Origin: Mimachlamys varia
Lineage: Eukaryota; Mollusca; Bivalvia; Pectinida; Pectinidae
Direction: 5' to 3'
Assembly (NCBI GenBank): GCA_947623455.1
Contig: OX392536.1
Coordinates: 32,927,465 to 32,991,464, forward strand
DNA: 64,000 bases
Part shown: positions 1-10,172 of the stretch, in pieces
How the letters are laid out: each line of letters opens with the position of its first letter
Numbering within the stretch: position 1 is the first letter of the stretch
Program-made: the position numbers and the translations under genes
The notes under the pieces: model-generated
Database searches by the model: none
What the model was told of the DNA's origin: nothing
What the model saw: the letters and a program-made list of their open reading frames with translations, nothing else

Positions 1-660
1 TCTGACCATCATTTCTTTTACGTTTTTTAAAATCCACATCCCATTAATGCCACTTCTAGAGTATACAGTATCACAATAAAACTGAAGCCCCGATTTAACG
101 GTAGTAAGAAGTTTTGATAATGGCTTGGTTGCGCAATGAGACGAGCCAGCGATAAAAAGTTGCTTATACGGATCCTTGTGTAGTTTTGGTATCCAATATA
201 GCCGAGGTAAGTCAGCGTCTTTATCATTAATGGGTATTTCGAATGATTGTAATACCGATGTATGGTTGGAAATTATTTCATCTTTCGAAAAACTGTTCAA
301 TGTGTGAATAGGGTTATCTTGAATATCAAGCAGGCCTAGTTCTTTTTTGCAAACAATGAATGTAATAGTGTTTGCAAACTAGGATCAGGTTATTAGATGC
401 CTTGTCTGTAGACACAACCACATACTTGTCATGTAGATCGTTGTGTGTTGTTCGAACATTGCGGTCAAGAAATATCGACTTGTGTTTAGTTTTCATTTTG
501 TATCGCTAACTGCTTATTCTTTTCTGAATAGAAGACCTGATAGATTTAACCCACTCTGAAAGTGAATCCATTTCTATCGTTTGACTACTAGATTCTTAAG
601 ATCCTGGTGTATTTCCTTGATTTTCGGATCTGAATATCACATATCGATACCTTTGTAAAC
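1..660 (-). pseudogene. Penelope-like retroelement RT, N-terminal half, decayed, runs off the left edge
   Basis: Reading the minus strand gives a continuous RT-type domain: YVVVSTDKASNN, LPRLYWIPKLHKDPYKQLFI, SSHCATKPLSKLLTTV and FYCDTVYSRSGINGMWILKN. The 'YW-x-PKLHK-xPY' and 'S-x-x-CTT-xLSKLLT' patterns are those of an RT family common in marine invertebrates, which I assign to Penelope-like elements with moderate confidence. It is broken by a stop near 513 and a frameshift near 340. The rest of the ORF lies outside the window. Confidence 0.6.
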
Positions 661-729
661 GTGATTTAAGGGGAAGTTTGGTCCTACAGATAATGTTTTA
701 CTTTTTATGTCGCTTTTCTATGATCCTCT

Positions 730-1070
730 TTATCAAATGTTAAATAACGTTCTGTTTTGATAGTAGCATCCCTGCTTCTCAAACCTATGGTGTTTGCATG
801 TCGCAGTTGATTCGGTATTCTATGGCTTGCTCTAAGTATCGTGATTTTGGTGATCGATGTCGACTGCTGACAAAAAAACCTAACACAAGGATTCGAGAGA
901 TGAAGGTTGATCAGAACTATGGGCAAGTGTTATGGTCGCCATCTTTGCCTGATAAAAAATATTCTGCATCTTTAAGTGATACGAAGATGGATGTTTCTGA
1001 GTATGCTTGGTCTTATTCTCTTTTAATTTTACAAGGGTCTCCATGTAAATATTTTGTTTGGAGGGAAGCC
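730..1070 (+). pseudogene. Penelope-like retroelement fragment, C-terminal part
   Basis: Encodes PASQTYGVCMSQLIRYSMAC, the C-terminal 'Y-G-V-Y-x-SQLIRYSRAC' landmark of the same RT family as 1-660, but on the opposite strand. After about 40 residues it decays. Bases 1010-1060 keep the family's 3' tail motif. Head-to-head with the preceding fragment, so these are two insertions or one rearranged copy. Confidence 0.5.
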
Positions 1071-1258
1071 AGCTAAGTTGGGGTGCCCTGGGATCATCCC
1101 TCTTACAACATGTAACCACACACAGGAGGCCTCTTTCCCTTCATTCAATCTTCCTCTTGCATTTCTTCTCTTGAACTTAAAATAATTTATTCAGAAAAAA
1201 GTATTTTTGTAAGACATTTATCCTTTTATTTAGATAAACTAGAATTGTATATATGGAG

Positions 1259-1401
1259 GATCTGTCATGAGTTTCTCTTCATATTGAATTTATGATATGA
1301 GTTTTGAATTTTTCATTTTTGCGAGCCTCTGGCGAGTAAAAATGAAAAATTCTAAACGAGTATCATAAATTCAATATGAAGAGAAACGAATGACAGATTC
1401 T
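1259..1401. repeat. Imperfect palindrome (foldback element) about 143 bp
   Basis: Arms ggatctgtcat...ttcatatt and aatatgaa...atgacagattc are reverse complements over about 60 nt each, around a short centre near 1325-1335 (gcgagcctctggcgag). Non-coding; a foldback or MITE-like insertion. Confidence 0.7.
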
Positions 1402-1922
1402 TTTTATCATATGACGTTATATCGTCTTTCTCCGTCCTAAACAGATTTTGTCTTTGCCGTTCTCGCCAACTGATTTCAATATGTCGAACCAAATAACCCA
1501 TACCTTCGAAGTAGGTCAAATATACCGGCGAACGAAGAAGTAGTCCAACACAATTGACTCTTGCAATTCATTCATTTTATAAAATAAAGACACCTTATAA
1601 CAAATTTTCAGACAGTTTCAACTAATATTATGACTGTAAATAGTTTCTAGTGATTAGAAGCAACGAATAAAAACTGAAAGTTTGACTGTGTTGGGCGAGT
1701 GTCCTCTGGTATTCCATTCATGAATCCGGCCGGATGTGAAGATATCGTGACGTCATTTGGCGCGACAATGACTGGTTCGTTGCCGCTTAGCTTTCACTGT
1801 CGTACGCAACCGATGTGTGGCGTTTTCCTACATATGGAGAATTAGCCTTATCATCGTGGGAGTCAACAGTGATGTTGGTTGTGCACCGAAAATGTTTCAA
1901 ATGAACATTTTGTTCAAACATC

Positions 1923-2277
1923 TTTAAAGGCCCAATATACGTAACTTTCGGCAAAACTTGAAGCGAAAATTAAGTCTAATAACTTATTATATGTACAGAT
2001 TTACTTCAGATTAGCTGATATCAGCAATATTCAAGATGAATTCTTATGCGGTTACCAGTACAGCAGCAGTTGAAACACGCTATTTGTAAACACGCGTCCA
2101 TTTCGAACCGTCTTCTACCTTCGGTTTGTTGTTGAAGTGGGCCCCACCTAAATTATTTTCAATTCTTTGGATTTTTTTGTCAAAAGTTTCTTGTTAGTTA
2201 CCGCTTAGGTTTACTTTTTCCAGAATTTTTCAGAATCACGAAAATTTCTCTGAAGTTACGTATATTGGGCCTTTAAA
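1923..2277. mobile_element. MITE with 25-bp perfect terminal inverted repeats (copy 1)
   Basis: The left end TTTAAAGGCCCAATATACG is exactly mirrored at the right end (cgtatattgggcctttaaa), about 25 bp in all including the flanking AACTT. The 355-bp body has no coding capacity. TTAA inside each end may be the target duplication, as in piggyBac-type elements. A second copy lies at 8831-9296. Confidence 0.75.
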
Positions 2278-3275
2278 AGACGCCGTTTGAGGTAGATTTG
2301 TTAGCAGTATTTTGGATTGTGTAAGGCATGTTTGTTGACGTCAGATTATCCTGTTGATACCGTTGTTGGGAAAGGATCCTCGGATCGATATATTAGGTAG
2401 ATTGGATCTGATTACATGTCTGTAATTATTTACGCTTTATAATGACCCTTGTCTTTGTTGTCAACCTTAACTTCATTGGCAATTCCGAACTTCATCATTC
2501 TACTAGCAGCCGCAAGTTGTACGCTTCGTAGTAAAAAAGAAGTAGACCGTTCCCGTGCGTATTAATACAGTTCACAAAGAACCAGCCAATCAGCGAAGCG
2601 GAATGTGTTATTACACGTGTGTAATATAGAAAATTTATGCAATGGCTTTATTACACTGCATATAACGGTAGTCATATGATAAAAATGTAAATCTTTCTGT
2701 TGTTTGTATTTTGCCTTTTGTTAACGCTTCGGTTTCTCTTATTTATTTTCTTTTGGGGGATATAAAACAAAACAAAAAACAGGATGTCCTATGTGGGTCA
2801 GTGATATTAAAGGTAAAGTTCATGATGCATTACATCAATAGTACAACGCCATGTAAAGTGTATATAACACCATTACTCCACTAACAATATGTAATGGGGG
2901 CGATAAATGTCGTTAAATATATCGACAGAATGATTTGCATGACGAGGAACTGCATCTTCTACATAACGTGATGCGTATGGATTGTGTGATTTTATGATAA
3001 ATTTCAAAGCATTCCTTACTTAGGATATATACTATAATTTAGTTTATCTCAAAACTTCGAATTACAATCACAGAAATAAAGATAACGAAATCAGTCTTAC
3101 AATAATAATGAGACACATCGCATTAATATTATATAATACGAAAAACCTCGTACAACTTTACCTTTCCATTCACTTATATAACCTCGTAGATTCGTTCATT
3201 CAATATATCTATTAACAGATGTTATGTGTTGGTTATTGGGCAAGACTTTTTCTGTCGTTTCATTTTCGTTGTCGT
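2278..3275. other. Gene-free stretch 3' of the SLC16-like gene
   Basis: No supported gene. A tiny fragment of the Penelope-like 3' terminus (gttaacgcttcggt at about 2718) is visible. The proximal part is probably the 3' UTR of the SLC16-like gene. Confidence 0.4.
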
Positions 3276-3457
3276 TCAATTTGATAATTGTTTGTTCAAA
3301 AGTTCGTCTAGACACAAGTGTTTATCATTTTCGTCGGAATCATTTGGTTCAATAAACACATCTAAGGCGATATCAGCATGTTCTGGTTTATCCTGACGTG
3401 TCGATTTTAATGCCCCAGCTATAAGACTTAGGAAACCGGCTAGTAGAAGAATACCAC
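3276..3457 (-). CDS. SLC16-like: SLC16-like exon 5 (last coding exon)
   Basis: Encodes TM12 (GILLLAGFLSLIAGAL) and an acidic cytoplasmic tail of about 40 residues ending QLSN and a stop at 3276-3278. Acceptor is tctattttcag. No canonical AATAAA was seen in the first 200 nt downstream on this strand. Confidence 0.85.
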
Positions 3458-6400
3458 CTGAAAATAGAAACGCACATTTACCACATTCCACGTGTAAGGG
3501 GAAGTTATTCGAAAGTACAGCCTTACCCTTGTTTAAAATTAGAACAATGTGAAAAACCAACATAGGAAACGATCATTGTAGAAGCAACAACTTATGAAAC
3601 TACTTAGCGCTCATAGAAAACAACATATACAAGACAGGTAGTTGCAATTCTATGATCTTTCTAGTGTTCTTTCTCGGGACTTGATGTCAAACAGGACATG
3701 TCCTTTTTGCGTCATTTAAATGTATGGTGGCGGAATTCCAAACGAAATACTTATTCCTTGATAAAAGGTGATATATGCATGCATGTTTTAACATATTTCT
3801 CCATAGCCACAATTATTCTCATTTGAGTAGTGGCACGGTGCATAATATACACATTTTTGTAGTACACGATTTGAAATTATACAGAACTAGTTTAATTTGA
3901 CTTCTAAATTCATAAATTAAAGGGGTTTTACGCATTTGACCCTTCTGCTTCTACATTAGTTTAGAAATTTTGGATTCCTATCTTTTGGCTCCTACCATCA
4001 CTTTTTTCGGCATGCTGTATATATTACTTTATCTAAAAGGTGCGGCACATGTGTGTGTTACGTCATCCTTAATGATACATGTATAAATAGTTCGGAAGAT
4101 GATTTATATTTGATATCACTTATTGTTATCCGAAATAGCGTCTGAGTGAGTGATTGAGCAGTCCCGACATGGACATGTAAGCAAACACCCACACAAAAAA
4201 AAAGATAGAAAAGAAATTTGATCATTTAAATATGTGGACGTCACTACATTCAAATGAAATGATCCATCAGAGACCACATACTAGTACAATCCATTTGGTG
4301 AGAAATTTATCATTTTAACATAACTTACCTGTAAAACTAAAGCAGAAGGTGTATGTTCCCCCTAGGTCAATCACGTGTCCTGCCGAAAAGAAATAATAAA
4401 CCGCTTAAAGTTGTGTCAAATACTCTCTAAAAATGAAGTTCAGTATGTGGCTCACGTGTCAGCCATCTAAAAGTACTTGACTTGTATATATTCATGTACT
4501 TACCTACAAGGGTTGGTCCAACGAAACAGCCGATTCCCATAACTGCAAATTCAATTCCGGTCGCCGAGGCAAAATTATCGTGTCCTACTAGGTCAATATT
4601 CAAGGCATTTAGAATTCCAATAACAGAATCACTATATAAACCTCCAAATATACAGAATATCACCAGTCCTGCGAAAGACGTCCCATAGAATGGTAGTAGA
4701 ATACTAGCTAAAGCCATGAACGTCGATGTTCCAAACATCAAAGTTGTAAGGTCTATGTTGTAACTGTTTGAATTGACAAACGCTGCAAGTAAAAGTCGGG
4801 ACAAGAAGGCGAACACCCCCTTTACAGTCAAAAGGTACGAGGCCTGCATTGATGTGAATCCCAATGTTGTTACGAATTTTGGAAAATGTAAATAAATGAC
4901 ATAGGCGCCAAGCTGCAACAAACAAAAATAGCCTATTATACATATAAAAGAAGCATTTTTTAACAGCCCGACCCAGTGTATACAGACAGACTTTAACAAC
5001 GTCAACTGTTTTGTCTTCCCTTTATGCCTCTGTTGCTTCCTAGAATGCTCGAGATTTGCCGGAAAATATAATGCTCCAAACACAGCTTGTTGAAGTGACA
5101 GGCATCCAAGAACCACAAATATCATAGTATTTCCGTAATGCGTGCGCAGCATTTCCACAACCGGAGGCATCACGAGGGATCCAAAAGACATACCAGAGGA
5201 CGAAACGCCATTTGCTATATTTATCCGTTGCTTGAAATTGTATCCCACGGCAATGAAAGCTGCTGTGTTTGTCAAACTGCTACCAATCCCTGATGGAGAA
5301 AAAAATTATAAAGTTACATATGTAGAAGATCTTACATGAGCGTCAATGTGCCGCGGAATGATTAAACTTTCTTTGGGGGAGTGACATATTGAATTATTTA
5401 ACGAGTTTGATAAATTCAATAATTCCATTGACAAAATTGTAAGATTATATTGATCACATAACTTATATTCACAAAGAAACACCAAACTCATATCTTTATA
5501 AGAATGGAAATTTCTACTTTGACGGTACGATGTTCACAACTGGCACAATAATATGACGTTAAAAGTATGTAATGTTCTATAAAGACACAATAGTGACATT
5601 ACCTATGTGTATTGCCATATTATATTTAAATTCTAATTGTTTCTTCTCCATATGAATTGACCAACCGAAAACAACACTTGACTATGAATACAGAATGAAT
5701 ACATCGATTCATACGGTCAACTTATGTTGTAATTCATTAATCTTGCTCCTTGAAAGTCTTTTCCTTTCGCTCGGATAACATGATGGCAATTTTCGCCTAG
5801 TTATTAAAAAAAAGACGGCGCAAATAAAAACGTAGTTAACAAAACTAATTATTCATGGGCAAATAAATCAAATTAAAGGATGGTTCTGTAGTAAATAATG
5901 TAAATATATTGAATTACATGTAACTATCTTTTTGTCAAAATATTTACATCTCAAAATTAGAAATCAAACACTCATAATCAAAACATTATGAACCAAAAGA
6001 TTTATTTCAAAGTGTTTTAAGTGATGATAAATACCTGCCAGTATGCCATAGGAGAACATCACCACATTCAAAGACACTGGTAAGGCAGAGATCACGAGTC
6101 CTATGGTAAAAAGCAGAGCTCCGACTACAGTCACAACACGACAGCTGTACCTCTCCACTAGGGCACTACATAGGATACCTGGAGAAATACAAAACGATAT
6201 AACACGTTATACACGGCAGTTGTACCTCTCCACTAGGGCACTACACAAGATACCCGAAGAAATACAAAACGATAAAACACTTTATACACGACAGCTGTAC
6301 CTCTCCACTAGGGCACTACATAGGATACCTTGAGAAATACAAAACGATATAACACGTTGTACACGACAGCTGTACCTCTCCACCAGGGTACTACACAGGG

Positions 6401-9400
6401 GACCTGGGGGAAATACTATAAGACTCTTTCATGACCAGAGGTGTAAGATAGGGAAATTCCACCCGAGGGGTTTTCAAATTTGGTAAAACCCGAGGCTTTG
6501 CCGAGGGTTTTGCCAAATTTGAAAATCCCGAGGGTGGAATTTCCCTATCTTACACCTCTGGTCATGAAAGAGTATTTTTCTCTCATTTCAACTACCTGAA
6601 TAAGCTCAAAAACCATGAAAATACTTTTGACTGGCCACCATTTTGAAAATATCAAATTTTTCCTTGAATTTTTTGGACGAAAACAAATGATACAGCGAGA
6701 TCGAGCATACCCTATATTTGCAAACGTAGTTTGCGCAGAAAAAATAATCTCAGCTTTCTAATGTACACGGTTTTAATTTCATCACGTCGCCATTTTTCTT
6801 TTTTCGGCATCAGATTTTACCGAACTCGTGACGTCACGACATTGTTGCGCCATTGTGACGTCACGCGGTGGCTGTATTACATGGGTAGGGGTGTAATACT
6901 ATAAGACTCTTTCATGTCCAGGGGTGTAAGATAAGGAAATTCAACCCGAGGGGTTTTCAAATTTGGTAAAACCCGAGGCTTTGCCGAGGGTTTTGCCAAA
7001 TTTGAAAATCCAAAGGGTGGAATTTCCCTATCTTACACCTTTGGTCATGAAAGAGTATTTTTCTCTCATTTCAACTACCTGAATAAGCTCAAATACCATG
7101 AAAATACTTTTGATTGGCCACCATTTTGAAAATATCAACTTTTCCCTTGAGCTTTTTTGACGAAAACAAATGATACAGCAAGATTAAGCATACCCCATAT
7201 TTGCAAACACAGTTTGCGCAGAAAAAAATAATCTCAGCTTTCTAATGTACACGGTTAAAATATCTTGGAAGGTTTTAATTTCATCACGTCACCATTTTCT
7301 CTTTTCTGCATCAGATTTTACCGAACTCGTGACGTCACATCATTGTTGCGCCATTGTGACGTCACGTCGTGGCTGTATTGCATGGGTAGGTGTGTAATAC
7401 AACCACAGCGATCATAGGTGTATTGCCCTGGACAGGCCAGTATTACACACCTAGAAATGAGAGAAAACCACAGCGATCATATGTGTATTGCCCTAGACAG
7501 GCCAGTATTACACACCTAGACATGAGAGAAAAAACGATATAACACGTTATACACGACAGCTGTACCTCTCCACCAGGGTACTACACAGGGGACCTGGGGG
7601 AATACAAACCGATATAACACGTTATACACGACATCTGTACCTCTCCTCCAGGGTACTACACAGGGGACCTGGGGAAATACAAAACGATATAACACGTTAT
7701 ACACGACAGTTGTACATCTCCACCAGGGTACTACACAGGAGACCTGGGGGAATACAAAACGATATAACACGTTATACACGACAGTTGTACATCTCGACCA
7801 GGGTACTACACAGGGGACCTGGGGGAATACAAAACGATATAACACGTTATACACGACAGTTGTACATCTCCACCAGGGTACTACACAGGAGACCTGGGGG
7901 AATACAAAACGATATAACACGTTATACACGACAGTTGTACATCTCGACCAGGGTACTACACAGGGGACCTGGGGGAATACAAAACGATATAACACGTTAT
8001 ACACGACAGTTGTACATCTCCACCAGGGTACTACACAGGAGACCTGGGGGAATACAAAACGATATAACACGTTATACACGACAGTTGTACATCTCGACCA
8101 GGGTACTACACAGTGGACCTGGGGGAATACAAAACGATATAACACGTTATACACGACAGTTGTACCTCTCCACTAGGGTACTACATAGGATACCTGGGGA
8201 AATACAAAACGATATAACACGTTATACACGATACCTGGGGAAATACAAAATGATATAACACGTTATACACGACAGCTGTACCTCTCCACCAGGGTACTAC
8301 ATAGGATACCTGTAGAAATGCAAAACGAAGGAACACTTTCTAAACTATACCACTACGTGGCTAGACTTCTATGGACTGTATCGTATGTATCAAGAAAGAC
8401 AACCTAAAATATTCCGCAGCTGATCGTGTTTGATATTATTTACTTTCTTTCAGAACATTATAAAAGGTATTTGTTCAGAACTAGTGATTCTTTCTTTTTA
8501 AATCAAATATGAATGCATAGGTATAATGAATGGGGAATGCAGAAGTGTAAATAAAACCAGTAAAAGTACAAAAGGCTCTTGTAAAAGTACAAGAGAATAA
8601 GACCAGGTGTTCCGGAAAAGGAAGCGTCTTCTGCTGCATCGATGACACCCGCCATGTCAATCTTGGTCACGTCCAAGTAAACATCAGCTTTTCTTCGTTC
8701 AAAATTGACCCTAGTTTAATTGATTCTGAGTTCGGGTTATGGTTTTCTGTTTTAATGTACCAGACACATTTCTTATGTGCTACTGTGCTAAACATGTGGA
8801 ATATGTCCTATCATCCCGTCAGGAGGCTTATTCAAGGCCCCATATACGTAACTTTCAGCAAAACTTGAAACAAAAATCCAGCCTAATAACTTTTTTTGTT
8901 TATATATTTAGTTAAGATTGATTGATAAATCAGCAATATTCAAGATGAATTCTTCCGCGGTTACCGGGACAGCAGTAGTTGAAATAAAATAAGAGAATAC
9001 CAAAGCGTCAACATAATCATAAACCAAACTCAAAATCGATTAAACCAGGGGCAAAATTGAAACTCGGTATTTGTAAACACGCGTCGCTTTTGAACTGTCT
9101 TCTAAATCCGCCTTTTTGTGGCCCCAACTGAATTATTATGAATTCTTTAGATTTTCTTTCAAGAGTTTGCTGTTAATTATCGCTCAGATTTACTTCGTTT
9201 TAGGCTTAGTTTTGCATAGTAATCAACTGGATTTTTTTTCAGAATTTTTCAGAATCACGAAAAATTTCCTGAAGTTACATATATTGGGACTTTTAAATAA
9301 ATCATACATAAAAAGGAAACTCATGCGAGATCATTTACGTAATCGTTTTTATTTCATAGTTATTATGCAAAATCATGTATATGCATTTAAAAAGCAAAAC

Positions 9401-10107
9401 ATATTCTTTTGACTATTAAAAGTAAAAATTCCAGTTATTTCATGCCCCTCACATATACTGAAGTGTTTTTAGCTAGATTGATGCTTCTTCTGGTTTATCG
9501 CGGTATGTAGGTAGGGATCAAAATCTGAAATAAACAGAGGATATCTAACAGTGCCCTCAGCAATATTTATATCATACATATTTTACGAGTGTGGCGTTTA
9601 TTTTGATATTTTCAGGAGTGCCAAGCACTAGTAAAAGCTATCAAAATATTAGCCACACGAGTGAACTATATTCGGTATTAATCAAGATACTCTTATTCTT
9701 AGATATTCTGATTATCACATTTTATAACAAGACCCCCCCCCCCGGGCACCTTCTCGTTGTTATCCTCATTGTCGTTTGTAAACAGTGTTTTGATAGGTCA
9801 AATGAGAAAAATAATATTTTTCACTAATGAAAAATACTATGTTTCTCACTGTTGAAATATATTACTTTTATAGAATGAAGAATTTTTGACATTTTACCGG
9901 TAATAAAATCTTACCTCCAGTAGTATTTAGGCACACAAACAGGGAGCCTGTCATGGCCGTTTTCATGTTTGACTCCGTATATCTGTCCAGAAGCGCTAGA
10001 TGTATAATGCCTAATGATCCCAAAAATGCTCCCTCCACAAACATGATAGAAAACGCCGCAAACAAAGCAACCCATGACCAGCCTTGGTCAGGCTGAGACA
10101 GAATCAT
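3276..10107 (-). CDS. SLC16-like: SLC16/monocarboxylate-transporter-like MFS permease, 5 coding exons
   Basis: Plasma-membrane major-facilitator transporter of the SLC16 type; substrate (monocarboxylate or other small organic acid) is not predictable. CDS = join of 10107-9915, 6178-6035, 5289-4504, 4379-4329 and 3457-3276 on the minus strand. Every junction is GT-AG, every intron is phase 1, and the sum is 1356 nt (451 aa plus stop), close to the usual 450-500 aa. Residues 7-12 read DQGWSW, the family's conserved N-terminal [DE]G-W-x-W motif opening TM1. An Arg in TM8 (about residue 277, context FLSRLLL) matches the functionally important family Arg. A polar loop rich in K/R/Q splits the two halves after TM6. 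The start is the first ATG in exon 1, but the exon stays open upstream to an acceptor at 10146/10147, so an extra 5' coding exon cannot be excluded. Intron 1 contains a minisatellite derived from exon 2. Tissue and regulation are unknown. Confidence 0.85.
3800..4075 (+). repeat. Hammerhead-family dispersed repeat, copy lacking the ribozyme
   Basis: Shares the family body (catttgagtagtggcacggt, acagaactagtttaat, cccttctgcttctacatta, tgtgtgttacgtcat) with the copies at 14.3-14.95, 47.8 and 62.2 kb. From 'ctcctaccatcac' it jumps straight to 'ttttttcggcatgctgta', so the ~45-nt ribozyme is missing. Lies in intron 4 of the SLC16-like gene. Confidence 0.7.
4329..4379 (-). CDS. SLC16-like: SLC16-like exon 4 (micro-exon, 51 nt)
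   Basis: Seventeen codons reading HVIDLGGTYTFCFSFTG, between acceptor ttcggcag and donor gtaagt. It keeps phase 1 and supplies the family's conserved 'G-x-x-x-D-x-x-G-x-Y' stretch between TM11 and TM12. Too short to appear as an ORF; found by splicing logic. Confidence 0.85.
4504..5289 (-). CDS. SLC16-like: SLC16-like exon 3 (large central exon)
   Basis: 262 codons from TM4 to TM11. Opens with GIGSSLTNTAAF, passes GVSSSGMSFGSLVMPPV (TM5), carries the cytoplasmic basic loop, then TM7-TM10 and GCFVGPTLVG. Acceptor is tctccatcag and donor is gtaagt. No internal stop or frameshift. Confidence 0.88.
6035..6178 (-). CDS. SLC16-like: SLC16-like exon 2
   Basis: 48 codons covering TM2-TM4: GILCSALVERY then a long hydrophobic run ending SYGILAG. 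Acceptor is tttctccag and donor is gtattt; phase 1 at both ends. Its first ~43 nt plus the preceding ~32 nt of intron are the founder of the 75-bp tandem repeat at 6179-6417 and 7531-8330. Confidence 0.85.
6179..6417. repeat. 75-bp minisatellite, part 1, seeded by SLC16-like exon 2
   Basis: About three copies, directly abutting the exon 2 acceptor. Read on the minus strand, each unit holds ~43 nt homologous to the 5' end of exon 2 (GTATCC...GAGAGGTACAGC) preceded by its intron acceptor tract (ttttgtatttctccag). In the first copy the acceptor AG is mutated to GG. The array is interrupted at about 6417 by hairpin elements and resumes at 7531. Confidence 0.85.
6422..6573. repeat. Long palindrome A (about 152 bp)
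   Basis: Left arm actctttcatgaccagaggt... and right arm ...acctctggtcatgaaagagt are near-perfect reverse complements over about 70 nt, with a GC-rich turn near 6495 (aggctttgccgagg). Confidence 0.85.
6906..7055. repeat. Long palindrome B, second copy of palindrome A
   Basis: Same hairpin as 6422-6573 with several substitutions (for example ggggtgtaagataagg), so arms are slightly less perfect. Part of a tandem duplication of the whole element. Confidence 0.8.
7531..8330. repeat. 75-bp minisatellite, part 2, with a 150-bp higher-order period
   Basis: About ten units of 75 bp (start spacing 7689, 7764, 7839, ...). Two unit types alternate between 7700 and 8130: one with tctccacc plus aggagacc, one with tctcgacc plus aggggacc, giving a 150-bp super-repeat repeated three times. 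Because 75 is divisible by 3, long ORFs appear on both strands; these are artefacts. Each unit retains the cccccag acceptor-like site and the exon 2 homology. Confidence 0.9.
8535..8755. repeat. Penelope-like 3'-end fragments, inverted pair
   Basis: Bases 8560-8690 carry the family's 3' tail in minus orientation (gtacaagagaataagaccag, ttctgctgcatcgatgacac). Bases 8705-8750 carry its terminal part in plus orientation (agtttaattgattctgag). Non-coding. Confidence 0.55.
8831..9296. mobile_element. MITE copy 2, carrying a nested retroelement tail
   Basis: Ends match the 1923-2277 MITE (ttcaaggccccatatacgta ... acatatattgggacttttaa), and the interior aligns along its length. An 85-nt insertion at about 8977-9063 consists of the minus-orientation Penelope-like tail (agagaataccaaagcgtcaa ... 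attaaaccaggggcaaaat). It is bounded by ttgaaa on both sides, a likely target-site duplication. Confidence 0.7.
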
Positions 10108-10146
10108 TCTGTGATGTTTATCCTTCCGGCATTCTGTATATCGATC
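9915..10146 (-). CDS. SLC16-like: SLC16-like exon 1 (first recognised coding exon)
   Basis: Encodes the N-terminus and TM1, including QPDQGWSW. The donor after ...CTGGAG is gtaaga. On its 5' side there is a good acceptor (ctgttgcag at 10147-10155), so the exon probably begins at 10146 with 13 codons upstream of the ATG at 10107. Those codons are either 5' UTR or coding sequence joined to an unseen exon. The 37-bp minisatellite starts only about 27 nt beyond this acceptor. Confidence 0.75.
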
Positions 10147-10172
10147 CTGCAACAGATACAACACACTTTGGG

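Larger units (their letters stand above)
6418..7530. mobile_element. Composite hairpin/MITE insertion splitting the 75-bp array
   Basis: Breaks a repeat unit between 'ggggaaatac' and 'aaaacgatat'. It contains two tandem ~480-bp copies, each starting with a long palindrome (6422-6573, 6906-7055) followed by a shared tail (tctcatttcaactacctgaa ... gtattacatgggtagg). Then come two ~66-bp copies of ccacagcgatcat ... ttacacaccta at about 7390-7530. No coding capacity. Confidence 0.7.

Noticed and set aside
7516..8258. ORFs of 212 aa (minus) and 182 aa (plus) overlapping each other
   Set aside because: Both are by-products of a 75-bp tandem repeat whose length is a multiple of three.
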